A DNA stretch of 64,000 nt from Tausonia pullulans. Its lineage: Eukaryota > Basidiomycota > Tremellomycetes > Cystofilobasidiales > Mrakiaceae. The DNA lies in contig OX637623.1 of assembly GCA_951802195.1 (NCBI GenBank), positions 434,001-498,000 on the forward strand, given 5' to 3'. The notes beneath the pieces are model-generated. The model had not been told where the DNA came from. It ran no database searches and saw nothing but the letters and a program-made list of their open reading frames with translations. This document shows positions 12,183-24,587 of the stretch, in pieces. How positions within the stretch are numbered: the first letter of the stretch is position 1; each line of letters starts with the position of its first letter. Made by a program: the position numbers and the translations under genes.

Positions 12183-12871
12183 ATGCCCTTCACCGGCTCC
12201 GATATCGTCCGTCTCTGCTATCTCTCCCTCTTATCGCAGAAAGACGAGAACTGACCATCCTTGGCTTCCCGGCTTCCTTCTTTCCTGTCCCCTATCGGTT
12301 GCCGCCTCCTCCACACAGATCAAGATCCTCCTTGCGATCTTCATCCCTCCTCTTGGTGTCTTCCTTGAGCGCGGTTGCAGTAAGTCTCGTTTTTGCCACT
12401 GAAAGAGAGGAGGAAAGTGCGGATGTGCGACGACAGTTCGCTTACCTTGCGTCATTCCCCGCTTTCCCCACAGACGCCGACTTGTTCGTCCATCTCTACC
12501 CATCTCGTCGACCGCCGCTTCGGTTTCAGTGCTTTAACTGACTGACTAACTGTCCCGCTGATCGTCCCGCTGATAGCTTCATCAACATCCTTCTTACCAT
12601 CCTGTGCGTCTTACTGCATACTGTGCCTTCTTCGTCTGGTACCTGACGTTTGCTTCTCCTCTTTGTCATCTCAGCGGTTATATCCCCGTGAGTATGCTAC
12701 CAGCTCCCTTCCTCACGCGCTTTCGTTCGGCCGAGACTGCGGGGGGGAGGGGTTGTAAAGGCCGGATGTCGGCCGAATCGATCATCTTCTCGTACTGACC
12801 ATCTTCTCCTGTTACTCTTCCTGCGCTAAAAGGGAATCATCCACGCTTTGTACATCATACTCAAATATTGA
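12183..12871 (+). CDS. PMP3: Pmp3/UPF0057 plasma-membrane proteolipid, six exons
   Basis: A 57-residue protein spread over six exons: 12183-12206, 12319-12379, 12474-12483, 12577-12603, 12675-12687 and 12833-12871, joined in frame at GT-AG sites (174 coding nt). It starts MPFTGSDI, continues IKILLAIFIPPLGVFLERGC (membrane helix 1 with the family motif PPLGVFLE.GC), then NADFFINILLTILGYIPG and IIHALYIILKY (helix 2), then stop. Length and motifs match the Pmp3/Sna1 family, small two-helix membrane proteins that affect membrane potential and salt tolerance. The third exon is only 10 nt and the fifth only 13 nt, so most gene finders would miss or truncate it. Identification is very secure because every exon matches the family in frame. 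Confidence 0.93.
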
Positions 12872-14895
12872 GTGTACGCTCAACACTGTTGGGGGTGTCA
12901 TGTGGAGGTTTGAGAGGAGATTGAAGATGAATTGAGGAGGCCAGAAGCGCGGGAAGTTGAACCCCCGTATCTTGTACACACTTGCTACTGCCTTGATAAT
13001 GATGCGTGCCTTTTTAAACCCAACCCGTGAGGCTTCACTATCGCTCGTGCGCGACTTGAGGATGGCCTAACTGAATTCGCTGAGTGAAGCTCCGGGAATT
13101 CGGTCTCGGGGAGAGGAGACAACCAAACGGTGGAAGGCATACCTTCTGACCCCACAACACCTGCATCGAGCTGCTTCTCAAGACCTGCCGGGATCAGATG
13201 ATGTTGTATTTGCTATCAGGTCGTGTTCTCGCGTGTGCACTCCCTTGGCTACCTCCAGCATTCGATCGTACACTCTTCTCTTCAAGGCCATCGTCGATGA
13301 CCCTCGTGCTCTGCAGTCTCCTGAGGCTGGCTTATCAGGAATTGAGTCAAGATTCAAAGGCCAAAGCAGGGAGGAGGACTGAGATAGACTGAAGTCTGTA
13401 ATGAGCGCGTCCATAAGCAGAGCGTCTGCTCGCAAGATCGAGGGACAGCGCGCTGAGGGGGAGAAAACAGTTCACTGTCGTTGTTCGTAACTGGGGCAGT
13501 CCGTAGACCTTCTTCAATCTTCCGCGTTGTGTGGAGCTGCTGGCCTGTAGCCTCGGTTCTTCGCCTGCGAAGGCTCGCGCAGACCAGAAGAAGAACTATC
13601 ACAAGACTTTAGAGGTCAGCCTTACTGAGTACTTAGATCCGACGAACAGGACGAGTCGGCCAATGAGATTGAGTGAGCTTCCTTTACGTTGTTCTCACCC
13701 CTCGCCCATAGAACGCTCCGCTCATGGGAGATATGTTCTGTACTCTGACTATCATTTGGGCTCGACCAACCTGCCCCAGACTTCGAAGCGAGCCCGTTCC
13801 ACTTCTACCACTTCCGTTCCATTCCTCCACCGATGCCCCCTCTCCTCACCCGCCTTCCTCAGCCCTCGACTGTAAGGTCCATCCTAACAGCGACAGTAAG
13901 AACGAGGAAGAAGAATGGAAGGAAGTTGAGGAGGGAGACAACAAGAGGAGGGTGATGTGAAGGAAGACAAAGAGAAGAGAGAGACGAAGAAATGAGGGAC
14001 GAGAACGACCCGCCTTCAGAGGGGGCTTTGGCACATTGGACGTGAAGACTCAAGAAGTAGACGGTGAAGGATTGGAAGAGACCCCCCTTCAGCATGAAAT
14101 GTCGGCAGGTTTTCTTCGACGAATCATGAGTCTGACGAGTGCTCACGTCCCTCCAGTGAATCTCAGGCTGAATGCTCCCACAGGTAATTCCTCGGCACTT
14201 GTGAACACCGGCGCCAGGAATCGATGACTCTCACATTTATCTCTGGGAACTCGAGTGCAACTCGAATGAATGGAGCGAAGACAAGTTTCATGAGGCGGAG
14301 CGCAAAGTTCGGGAGAAGTAGGAAGAGATGAGCGGAAAGCTCTTTCGTGTTAATCGATCGCCCCTATTTTCAGGGCATGCTGTCTCAATCTTCTCGCGCC
14401 TGCAGATACGCATTCAGCTACAGCGAAATCACGCCTTTGTTTTATTTTCGCCTCGTCAGCGCAGCCTCCTTTGCCTTCTCAGCTATCTTTTCGTTGTTCT
14501 TCTATGAGGCTATATGAGGCAGAGTCTCAGCGAAGCCTTTCAATGTCAACCCTACTTTGCGTGCCTTAACGCTTTCTAAGTTTTGAGACCATGCAGGCCT
14601 CAAGCCTCACCGTCGGCACGGTGACTTAGACATAGAGAGGATGGAGAGAGGCAAAGAACAAAGTGAGGTGATGGGGATGCCTGGTGAGCGAGCTAGGACG
14701 AAAAGAGAGGGTAGCGATGCAAAAGATGGTCCGAGAACGAGGCGAAGGATGCAAGTGGGTGAGAGAAAAGTTAAGAGTGTCCCAAGTGAGAAACAGAAAG
14801 TAAACCCAGAGTCAAGAGTGCTTCGGACGGAAGCTTATATAAGTAGAGGTGGTGGTCAGGTCCAGAACTCGGCAGCGAACGAGGGAATGATAAAC
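12872..14895. other. gene-poor intergenic stretch
   Basis: About 2 kb between Pmp3 and the 3' end of EXO1. No recognised protein. A minus-strand open stretch at 13178-13435 has somewhat protein-like composition but no start, partner exons or motif I can defend. A 153-bp repeat copy lies at 13687-13839. From about 14640 to 14760 the sequence is purine-rich (GAGAGG/AAAG). Confidence 0.5.
13687..13839 (+). repeat. 153-bp dispersed repeat, copy A
   Basis: Matches the reverse complement of 19052-19204 over 153 bp with two mismatches by eye. Similarity stops sharply at both ends (cgttgttctc at one end, ccaccgatgcccc at the other). No terminal inverted repeats, poly-A tail or obvious target duplication. 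Read on the opposite strand it contains GGTTGGTCGAGCCC, faintly like a Pol III B box, so a SINE-like or MITE-like remnant is possible; the family is unknown. Confidence 0.85.
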
Positions 14896-17800
14896 TCACC
14901 GGAAGACGTCGAGCTTTCTCCGAGCGTTCATCCGCATACGCTTGTCCTCTTCCTCATCCTCATCGCCTCTGTCCGCGGCGGCGCCTGGCGAGGAATGACT
15001 CGAGACCGCCGGCGATGATGTCTTCATCAACGGCTCCAAGTCCGAAGATGACGACAGCGAGGGCGCCTTACGCTTGAGAGGGATTGGGGCCGTCGCAGTC
15101 GACGGCGCGCCAAGCGCGTTCTCTTTGAAATCGTCACCACCGTCGCCGACAGAGAGAGACTTGGAGGCAAAAGCGAAGCGGGGCGGGAGCGTCCGAGGCG
15201 TGATACTGGCGTCGGAGGTGGAGGCAAGCAGACGGGGCGTAAGCTGGTCCTCCGAGTCAGTGGCGGCAGGTCGGCGGAAAGAGACGGGAGTGGAAGTAGG
15301 GGTGATGATCGTTGCTTCGTTCGCTCGTCCAGGGAGCGACGTTCGACGGGAGGGGGTAGCTCGCGACGAGGCCGCCTTTGAAGGACCTGAGATGGATCGG
15401 GCGAAGACCGGCGATGGTCGAGCGACAACGGGGGACGAGGCAATACCCTGGTTGAAGCCTTTCAGCGATCTCTCTGAGAAGTTCAAAGGAGATGAAGGAC
15501 ACTTACCAAACCAGGTCTCTTGAGGCTGAAGCGCTCCCGCCACCCTCTGGTGATGAGCACCTTTTTGCGTTCGTCCTCCTCTGACTTGCGCTGCATGGCC
15601 GCTTTCTCATCCTCGTCCTCGTCTTCGTCCTCATCCTCGCCCTCGGCTTCCGCCGACCCTCCACTGATGACGGAGCTGAGCGAGTGCTCCCTCGCGCGGC
15701 GCTCTCCGCCGAGACAAACGCTCTGCAAGTCGACACCCCGCTGCCCCTGCTCCGGTTGTTCATGCTTCTTGAGATCTGCAAATTGCAACTCCCCAAGCTC
15801 GTCCTCCCTCTCCGAGTTATCCTCGAGGTAGTCCGAGAATGGAGCCGACCTGGAGAACGGCGGCGGACTGCTCGAGATGTAGCCGTCATTGAAGCTCGAC
15901 GACGGCCGCATGATGCGTTTCTTTGACGGCTTCGCAGCCGAAGGCGAGGAGAAGATGTCGACAGAATCAACTTGGGAGACGTCCGGCGGCTGGGGCGAGA
16001 GCGGCGGACAGGGCGAGAGCGAACCTGGCGAAGACGAGGGCAGCGCCAAGTCGAAGAGGTTCTTTGGGCCGTCGTCGCCCTCCATCTCCACGTCCTCGGC
16101 GTCCGAGTTGGAAGCAGTCCGGAAGGCAGGTGTCGAGATGGCCGGCGCCGAAGAGGAGAAGAACTTGCTGGTCTTAGGGGGAACTGCAGTTGGGTCGCCG
16201 TCGCCCTCGGCTTCCTCTTCCTCAATTGGTGCGGCCTTTTCAGGGAGCTTGCCGCGAGAGACCTCGCTGAGCCCCGAGAGGGACGATCGTCCGTTGTTGG
16301 TGAGGTCGGAAAGTTTCTGACGACCCGATCCGCTGCCTGAGGCGAAGGCCGTCGTCTGAGAGTAGGGGATCGGGGCGGAGACGGTGCGTTTGACAGGACT
16401 TGGCTTGGCCTGGGTTGCTTTGGGGATTCGCTCTGTGGCGAAGATGTCAGTGATGCCCTAGATCCGTAGAATAAGTAAGATGGACCCACTGAAGAGGTCG
16501 CTAATCTTCGGTTGATGCTGAAGACGACAAAGACGACGATTCAGACTAGGTTGTGGACTTTCGGCTCAGCAAACGACTGACTTTGATGGGTGTCTTGACA
16601 GGCTGAGGCATGAATTCAGGCCATGGGTCGACAATGAGCTCCTTAGTGATGGGATTCCGATCTCCGTTGGCGATGGAACGGGCGACGCTGGGATCAAGAT
16701 CTCTGCTCACAGGAACGGCCGTCAGCGACCGCGACACTCCTTCAGTCTGGTAAGCACCGAAACTCACGGTCCGATGTACCGTCCCTCCACGTCACCGAAG
16801 CCGTCCGGAAGCGGCGAAAGCGGAACAATCATCCGCGATTCCGGGCAATAGACGCGCTGATGAAGGAAGGTGAGCTCCGCGAGGCGGAAGTTGTCGCGGT
16901 AGTCTTTAGGGATCTCCTTGCCCTCGAGGCGCAGGCTTTGTAGGACCTGGGGCAGAAAGAAGTGTCAGACGCGAGAATAACCCAGGTCGACTCTGGCTCA
17001 TTCACTTTTTCGACCGTCTTGTACTTGCGGAGGAGTTTGTGCGCCGTTTTAATTCCGATGCCGTTAATGGAGTCGATGTAGTCGCAGCCGCTCAGGATCT
17101 GATAGACGAGCATCAGTGACCGATGAACGTTCGCCGAAGCTCATCCGCTCACTTACCGCCATCCAGCGAAACTCGCGGTCGCCCCAGCCGTCGAATCGGA
17201 ACTCGCCGATGCCACCCGCGAAGCCCACTCGGTCGCGCGAGACCTCACAGCATTTGCCATCGCCGTCCATCTTGAAAAGCACGTTTTGACAGCCAAAGAC
17301 GAGCAGGTCCGAGTCCTCCGTGATAATGGCCGAGACGAGGCCGCGGCGCTCGAGGTAGGCGAGCTGGGCATCGGCCTCATAGGGCGCGACGACGTACGAG
17401 ACGTTTTCCGCGCGCAGAGCCTGAGCGAGGAGGAGCCGGTCAGATCGTGTCAAAGGCATGATTCAGCCAGTGACGCGCACCTTGATGAATTGGTACGCGA
17501 GTTCCGGGGTGACGTCGATGCACTTTGTAAAGAGCTCTCGCGCGTCCTTGAGGCGGCCCTGGGCGAGAGACGCGTTAGCCTTGGCGAGATTCTCGTCCCG
17601 TTTGCTGTTGTGTTGGTGGACATCCGGTCAGCCGATGACGCGCGGGAGAAGTCATACAGGGGGGGAACACGATATGACGCGACTCGACTGACAGAGCTCT
17701 CTCAGTCTCCGTCCCCATTTTGGCCGGAAGATGGCCGCCGTCAAAAACGATGTAAGGGATAACACCGTGGTACTTGAGGAGGCGGACGCGGTGCATGCAA

Positions 17801-18296
17801 TAGTTGACGAGTCTGGAACGAGTCGGAACGCTGGTTCGTCAACGGGGAAAGAACTCTTGACGCGTCGCGGCCCTGTTCAACTCACTTAGGTGTATACTTG
17901 CCTCTCACGAGCTCTTCCGCACAGCTGAAGGCACCCTTGTGAAGCCACACGTAGGCCTGAGGAATAGACAGTCAGCTGTGGTTTTATTGTTTGCGATGAG
18001 GTCGAACATACGTCGATGGCCACTCTGAACGCGGAAGCAGTGAAATTGGATGATCAGCCTCGGTGTCGAGCCGATGAGCCCTTTGAACTCTCATGCTCAC
18101 GTCTGACCCGAATATTCTGAGATGTCGCGCCACTCTTGCGCCGCTTTGAGCATCTAAAGGGTCGAAAGAAGGCAGGGAACACGTTGCGAGGCGTGGCGAG
18201 GTCGGGTCAGCCTCTGGCTCTCCTTCCTCAGACAGGAAGCTAACACAACGCGTCCAACTAATGTGGTCTCACAGGTATGAGGCCCTGAATACCCAT
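14896..18296 (-). CDS. EXO1: Exonuclease 1 (FEN1/XPG superfamily 5'-3' exonuclease)
   Basis: Starts MGIQGLIP at 18296, the N terminus that this superfamily needs free for catalysis, then an intron beginning gtgaga. Following exons give EYSGQTVAIDAYVWLHKGAF (N domain), HGVIPYIVFDGGHLPAKMGT, then the I domain VAPYEADAQLAYLERRGLVS with IITEDSDLLVFGCQNVLFKM (metal-binding acidic residues), and ILSGCDYIDSINGIGIKTAH, the SGCDY and helix-two-turn-helix motif. FLHQRVYCP then DPWPEFMPQP mark the end of the catalytic region. The C-terminal half (about 14896-16500) is long, Ser/Pro/Glu-rich and disordered, as in other EXO1 proteins where it binds mismatch-repair partners. It resects DNA ends and excises in mismatch repair. 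The last codon before TGA 14896-14898 overlaps a possible splice donor (cggtgagt), so a further short exon cannot be excluded. Confidence 0.93.
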
Positions 18297-20715
18297 CCTG
18301 GGCGATTCAAGGTAGGCAGTCCAGGGAAACGGGTGTTGGTCGTTGGAGACGCGTCCTTCCGCTGGCGCGTTGCCTGCTCCCTCCCTAGTCGTCACGCGTG
18401 GCATTGAAAGAGAGGAGTGTGCGCGTCGACTGCGCGTGACGTGACACAGGCCGTCACAGCCACCCAGGCTTTGAATCCAGGCTGCCACATACCTTTTGGC
18501 GCTTTTTGGAGACTCGCTTTCTCTTGAATTCAACTATGTTGAGGCCCCGCTTGTTTGGCTTGTGCAACCCTGTCACGACTCGAGATCGTACAAGGGGGAT
18601 TGACTTGAGCTGGCGACGCCAAAGGCTCTCGATGCCTGGGTCCCCTTTCTCTCTTCCTTTCGATCCATTTTGACACAGTAACATGATTTGTGAGATGATT
18701 TCCACTCTGGTTCAGGCCATGGCTGAGGACGTAGAGGCGAAGACGAAGCTCCGGCTTGTTGATAGAGACTTGAAAGAGTGATGGCGACTTCACCTCGTCT
18801 ACGGCAATGCACATCTTCTTCACTCTCTCATTCTCTCACTCTGTCACATTCTCTCGTTTTCTCGTTCTCTCACTTCCTCCCCCCATCCCCATCCCCATCC
18901 CCCCCCCCCCTTCCCCTGCCTCCTACCAATATCAAACTAATAGCTACTCTGGAAACCATCAAGTACGCTGCCAGTGAGTCCTCCATTACCGCATCCAATC
19001 GGCGGGGACCCCGCCTGTTAGGATTCGGCCTAAGGGTGGAGGCTGAAAAGAGGGGCATCGGTGGAGGAGTGGAACGGAAGTGGTAGAAGTGGAACGGGCT
19101 CGCTTCGAAGTCTGGGGCAGGTTGGTCGAGCCCAAATGATAGTCAGAGTACAGAACATATCTCCCATGAGCGAAGCGTTCTATGGGCGAGGGGTGAGAAC
19201 AACGGAGGGGATAAGAAGGATGAGAAAGCAAAGCGGTGCGGCGAGGAAGCAAAGAATGTGGGGCCAGTGACGAACGAGAAGAGAGGAAAGGATAACGAAG
19301 AAAGGGAGCACTGGCGAATTGATGAAAGAAGGATCGAGGAAGACGAAATGCTGAGCAAGCAAGAAAGAGGCTACACAGGCGTGAAGTTGGCCAGGCACAG
19401 AGCCGAAGTGGCAAGTCCGCGACATCCTGACACATCATCTTTGTCGCTTTTCCACGTCTCCCGCACTTCGTCTTCGAACTCTGGAGGCTATCCTTGAGTT
19501 CGAAGTATCCCTCGCCGGAGAGAGCAGAGAATAACTCAGACGTCTGTACCACGATGCTCGACCAGAGGAATGAACATTCCTACACGGCCTCCAACACAAC
19601 CCAGATCTGGACGCCGTCCGTGTTCCAGGTGCAACGCCTAGAGTTTGGGGAGGCCCAAGATCTGAATACTGAGATTCGAGCAGACGACTTCAGCTGCAAG
19701 CAGAGGCACTACCGGTTAGGAGAAGTTTCGACGCACATTCACCCGAGGCCAGACGCGGACTGAGCTCATCGCTCAAGATGAGGAGGCTGGTCCAGAAGAC
19801 GCAATTGCTCTTCCGCTGTCGTAGCCGAGCTGCCGTTTTCTGATCTCCATGACACACACAACAGCCAATGGTACGAGTGCAACGTACATGACCACTGACA
19901 TCTCTTCCATCCATAGCAGATTATGGTCAACTTGTAACTTGAGTTCGACTCGAATACCGTGAGCTCTTCCCGCGGCCTTACTCGGGTTGCAGACGACGCC
20001 TTGCGAGCACAATCAGAGTTCCTTCCCCATTGGACGGGGTTCGCTTGTCCAACCGGAAGATCGGGCCGAATGCATCTCTTTCGGAATTACCTCTAACACA
20101 GGTTGGACAAGCGCTTCGGACCTGAGCGAGTCTGCATTGGGTAGAACGATTGGTTCAGCAATAATATGCTTGGCTGAGAGAAAGGGAAGCCGGGATTGAG
20201 GGGAGTGTGTTCTCCAGCAGCAGATCAGATGGCGCGCTGGCATCAGCGTCACAGTGCTCAAGCAGGAACCAAGAGCTCTCGAGACGTTGCCGCCTGATCT
20301 TTTCAAGAAGAAGAGACAGGAGATCCTCGCCCGACAACCCTCGACTTCTGTGTATCAGCGCGATCTTCTTTCTCTTTATGCCGGCAAATCGGACGAGCTC
20401 GGTCTTCTCGCTGCCCCATTTTCTCTATATCCATCAACACGAGGAGATACTCGGACAATCCGTAGACGGCCGTAGCCATCCGGAAGGGAGGGCTCAACAA
20501 TAAACCTTTAATGGTCCGGGTTCAGCGTAGATGCGAGGTCATCTATTTCCGGCATTTTACCATCCGCGCAGCGCCTAGTCGCGACCGGGGAAAGTGCTTC
20601 TCCGCGTTCATAACACGTCCTCGAGTCTTCTTCCTTCAGCCTCCACCCTCCACGAGCTCCTCGCCCTTTTTCCCCATCTATCACCCCAGCTGCCTCATCA
20701 AGACATCGCGCGACT
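18297..20715. other. intergenic, EXO1 upstream to JEN1 upstream
   Basis: No gene I can name. Features: (CCCCAT)-type repeats and a C12 run at about 18885-18910 after a TCTCA-rich patch; the second copy of the 153-bp repeat at 19052-19204; purine-rich sequence 19205-19400. Two stretches look faintly coding: minus strand 18573-18812 (from MCIAVDEVKSPSLFQVSINK) and plus strand about 20254-20475 (includes LPPDLFKKKRQEILARQPST). Neither has motifs or joinable exons that I could defend. Confidence 0.45.
19052..19204 (-). repeat. 153-bp dispersed repeat, copy B (inverted)
   Basis: Reverse complement of 13687-13839 with two mismatches by eye. The two copies face each other about 5.2 kb apart, with EXO1 between them, so they form a large inverted repeat pair around that gene. 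Confidence 0.85.
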
Positions 20716-23484
20716 ATGGGCTTCTTCTCTGATGTGCGTGCGATGGTTGGCTTTTGATGGACGGCGCCAGCTGGTTCGCTCGACCTGAGCTAGCGAACGT
20801 CGTGTGCCTGACTCGGACTGACTTGTGCTGGTTTCCTCGACTACAGCTGTTGCCCGAGCGGGCTAGAGACGACGTCCCTGAGGAGGAAAAGGCGGTCTAC
20901 AACCCTATCAAGATATTTCGGTGAGTTGACGAGACAATTGAACGACTTCAAGTCACCTGAAGCAGCTGACACTTGCTTGCTTCTCTTGCTGGCGCCCCAT
21001 TTCAGCATGATGACCCCGGTCGCCTGGGCAATGTATATCTCGGGCTTCATGTGCTGGACCCTCGACGCCTTCGACTTCTTTGCAACCAGTCTCACGTTGT
21101 CAAGACTTGCAGTGCAGGTAAGCGAGAAATTGAGGACGCCGGGTGCGCATTGTGTCTGACCCCCCAACCTTTTCCGGATCCCAACAGTTCGACAAGAAGC
21201 CGCACGATATCACGACGTCGATAACCCTGACTCTTTTGTTCCGATCTCTCGTGAGAGTGTTTCTCGTTAAGATGCAGCCACTGGTACGGTCGAGATGCTG
21301 ACGGGGTTGAGCGCCAACGAATTCGACAGGGCGCTGTTCTTTTTGGACTTGCCGCAGATCGCTGGGGACGCAAGTGGACGCTCGTGTCCAACATGTTCAT
21401 TGTGGCCGCCCTGCAACTGGGAACTGGCTTCGTGACTGACTTCAAGTCCTTCCTGTACGTCCGACGCCAACTCATCCGCCATCCATCTCTACGTCTGCTT
21501 CAGAGATGCTAATTTTCGCACCTTACGGCCTACAGGGCGGTGAGATCTCTATTTGGAGTTGGAATGGGAGGCATCTGGGGTCGTAAGTTATCACATACCT
21601 TCGTTGGACGTGTTGCATCGAACATTGCTGATCTCCACAACCCTACACAGAGAGCGCGGCCACCGCACTCGAGAACGTCCCCGTCCAGGCTCGTGGACTC
21701 ATGTCAGGCATACTTCAACAAGGGTAAGTGGTATCTGTAAGGGGATATTTCATATGGACCACCGGCTGGGTGCTGGCGGATGCAAAGCCCTTTGTCTGTC
21801 GATGTGATACTCTGGTTTGGGTACCGCCCGACTGCTACAATCGACTGACATGACACGCATTCCCACCCAAGATACGCCTGCGGATACCTATTTGCCGCTT
21901 GTGTGAACCTCACCGTCGTTCAGACGGACAAGCACCATTGGCGGTACGTGTCCCTGGTGGTTTCAGCCGCTTCTAAGCGCCGTCCATCAATCTTTACGTG
22001 TTCTTTGCCCTTGGCCTTGCAGTACTTGCAGCTGACTTCAAAAACACATTCACTTCATGTCTCTACAGTGTCATCTTCTGGATCGGCTCCGGTCTCTCCG
22101 TCTTTGCCGGTATTGTCCGAGCGCTCCTGCCCGAGTCGCAGATGTTCATCGAGGCCCGCGAGGCCGAGCGTTTGAACCCGAACCCGGAGAAGAACAAGAA
22201 TCGCGCCTTCATGAGAGAACTTGGCGTCATGCTTAAAGTGAGCTTCTAGTTCGAAGCGGAGGAGGCAGCGAGTGGCGTCGAAGGGGCGACCGCTGCGCTG
22301 TTCCTGCTGCGTGCCCCATCGACTGCGCCTGACCACTCTTTGTTTCCAGACCAACTGGATTCGGTGCATTCACGCCATTCTTCTTATGACCGGCTTCAAC
22401 TTCCTCTCGCACGGATCGCAAGACTTATACCCGACGTACCTTGAAGAGAGTAAAGGATTGACTGCGCATCAGGCCTCCATTGCCACAATCATAGGAAATC
22501 TGGGCGCAATCAGTGGTGGAATCATCGCTGGTTATCTATCTCAGTTCCTAGGCCGCCGGCTTGTCATGGTGGCGTTCATTTTGCTCATTGGAGCGTTCAT
22601 TCCTCTCTGGATCTTGCCGGATGGTTTCTCGAAACTCGCGGCCGGAGGTAAATCCTCTAGGCAAGGTCGACCTGCTTAGCTTTCAGTCTGAAGCGTCCTC
22701 TCTTCACCCACAGCGTTCTGCGTCCAATTCGGAGTCCAAGGAGGTGCGCGCCGAGCTTCAGGCTTACCATAAAACTTTGGCTCATCCCCATCATCTGATA
22801 ACAGCTTGGGGCGTCATTCCCGTCTTCCTCGTATGTCTCATCTAAACCTCATATGTCTAGTCTTATCCGAGCCAAGCTGACATCCTTTCCATAATCATCT
22901 AAGAATGAGATCTCCCCGCCTGCCTTCCGTGGCACTTTCCCCGGAGTCGCCTACCAGCTCGGTCTGTCGTGACCTCTTCCGCCCGTTCCAGTTCCCTCAC
23001 TCATTCTCTCTTCAATCGTCAGGTAACATGGTTAGCTCTGCGGCTGCGCAGATTGAGGCGACTGCAGGTGACCACCTACGCACGACCGTCAACGGCAAAG
23101 ATGCGCCTGGTGAGCATGGACTCGCTCAATCAAGTCAAACCTGATCAGCTGACGATGGGCGCGTACCTCCCTGTCAGACTACGCCAAGATCCAGGGCATC
23201 CTGATCGGAGTCGTCGCCATCTATACTATCATCCTGGTTCTCCTTGCCAGCGAGGTACGCTCTGCATCCTATGCGCTCCACGTCATTCATGACAGGCTGA
23301 CCCGCTCTTCCTCCCCCAGAACCTTGGCGCTCACTTTGAGACGGCCAAGGTCGGCTTCGAGGAAGGAGCTGGCGTTGGGTTCGGCCGCGATGATGACTTG
23401 CCGCACGCCGACAAGATGGCCGAGTTCGAGAAGGACCAGATGCCCAAGAACGGCGAGGTCGCGCACAACGAGAGGATGGTTTGA
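20716..23484 (+). CDS. JEN1-type monocarboxylate (lactate/pyruvate):H+ permease
   Basis: A gene of about ten exons for a major facilitator permease of the sialate:H+ symporter/JEN1 group, which imports short-chain carboxylates at the plasma membrane. It starts MGFFSD at 20716, spliced to LLPERARDDVPEEEKAVYNP. Helix 1 reads AWAMYISGFMCWTLDAFDFF, then the signature GLAADRWGRKWTLVSNMF, then SLFGVGMGGIWG, a cytosolic loop RNPNPEKNKNR-like before the TNWIRCIHAILLMTGFNFLS helix with SHGSQDLYPTYLE, the characteristic NFxSHGSQDxYPT motif of lactate transporters. C-terminal blocks are WGVIPVFLNEISPPAFRGTF and the tail PKNGEVAHNERMV. Signature residues place it in the JEN family with confidence; the preferred substrate is not visible. 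Expression in yeasts is repressed by glucose, but no operator was identified here. Confidence 0.92.
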
Positions 23485-23640
23485 TTTGGCGTGTTCCGGT
23501 TCCTCCACGAGCCCTCTTGGTTCCTTGGCGTGTAGGTTATTTGATTGTTTGTTTCTTCGTCGATGGCCAAGTTGCTATGATTTGGATACGATGGGTTGTA
23601 TATACCTATTTCTCCTTGCAATCGGCGTCCCCGTCCCCCT

Positions 23641-23657
23641 CCCCCCCCCCCCCCCCC
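23641..23657. repeat. C17 homopolymer
   Basis: A run of 17 C (16-18 allowing for read error) just after the JEN1 stop, in a CCCCGTCCCCCT context. Probably in the 3' UTR and a likely spot for length error. Confidence 0.8.
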
Positions 23658-23764
23658 TTTCGCGAGACCCCACCTCAACCTGCTTTCCGCCTGCTGAACT
23701 TCAGGAACGTATTTAAACAAAAGCATACAATATATCTGCCAATACTCGGCGCCACATATCCACA

Positions 23765-24587
23765 TCACTGCCAGAACGTTTCGAGGTTCTCGTGGCTCTT
23801 CTCCAACTCAGCGAGCTCCCTTCGAAGGACGTCGACTCGGAACATGCGATACGCCTCCTTGAGCCTCCCAGCGTCCGCCTCGTTCTTAACGACATTCGAG
23901 GCCGACCAGGCGCCCGTCATGAGACCGATGTTAGAGCCGATGAAGAGCTGGAAGGAGGAAAGCCATTAGGGCGAGGGAAGAAACGAGTCGGGTCTTCCAC
24001 CCAGGAGGGACTTACCCCGATGCTCGAGAGAAAGAATGCCGAGATACCCGCTGAGATCGGTCCTGGCTCCCTAACCTCAAGCGCTCGAGACGGAACGTTG
24101 ACGTGCTTGCCATCTTGCATAATAATCTCGGCGGGCTTGGGGGCGTTTTTGAGCTGGAGGACAGCGCGGTGGACGTTGGATCGCATCCGGACGGCGCCGT
24201 AGAGACCGAGGAGGGCACCAGCTGCGCTGAAGGCGAAGACGTGTCTGAGAGGAGGTTGGCGATTAAGTCAGCAAACAGCATCGACGACGAGCGATTGAGA
24301 ACACCCACGTCTTGAGCCTCGAGCCAGCCTTCTTGAGCGCGGCACGATCCGACTCGGTGATGTCTTGAGCAAAGTGGGATTCGGCAAGATCAGAGTAGTT
24401 CTGAGGCCCGAAGATCGAAGAATCGTGTCAGTGAAAGACTCCGAAGTAGTAGAGCGAGACCAGCGAGTGAAGGAGGGAAGTAAGGATGGCTGATGGAGCG
24501 ATGACGACGCTCACGTCGAAGAGCGCAAGAGAGGGAAGAGACACTGACGCGGTGGCGAGAGTCGAGGACAGCAAATGGGGAAGACAT
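23765..24587 (-). CDS. small fungal membrane protein of unknown function
   Basis: Four exons. It starts MSSPFAVLDSRHR at 24587, spliced to NYSDLAESHFAQDITESDRA and a basic amphipathic segment (LKKAGSRLK). A hydrophobic segment FAFSAAGALLGLYGAV follows (about 24180-24240), then LQLKNAPKPAEIIMQDGK, a second hydrophobic stretch ISAGISAFFLSSIG, a third LFIGSNIGLMTGAWSAS, and a charged coiled-coil tail RRELAELEKSHENLETFWQ ending at TGA 23765-23767. Two to three membrane helices and the basic N-terminal part would suit a mitochondrial or ER membrane protein; I do not recognise the family. Confidence 0.65.

Noticed and set aside
13178-13435. Minus-strand open stretch in the gene-poor region
   Set aside because: No motif, no partner exons, and it lies beside a repeat copy.
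13687-13839. Repeat copy as a tRNA or snRNA gene
   Set aside because: No cloverleaf, Sm site or known snRNA sequence; only a weak B-box-like string on the opposite strand.
18573-18812. Possible small minus-strand gene upstream of EXO1
   Set aside because: Protein-like composition over about 50 residues only; no homology, no joinable exons and a frame that soon degenerates.
20254-20475. Plus-strand open stretch upstream of JEN1
   Set aside because: Reads plausibly (LFKKKRQEILAR) but does not join in frame to the JEN1 first exon, which starts cleanly at MGFFSD, and matches no family I know.
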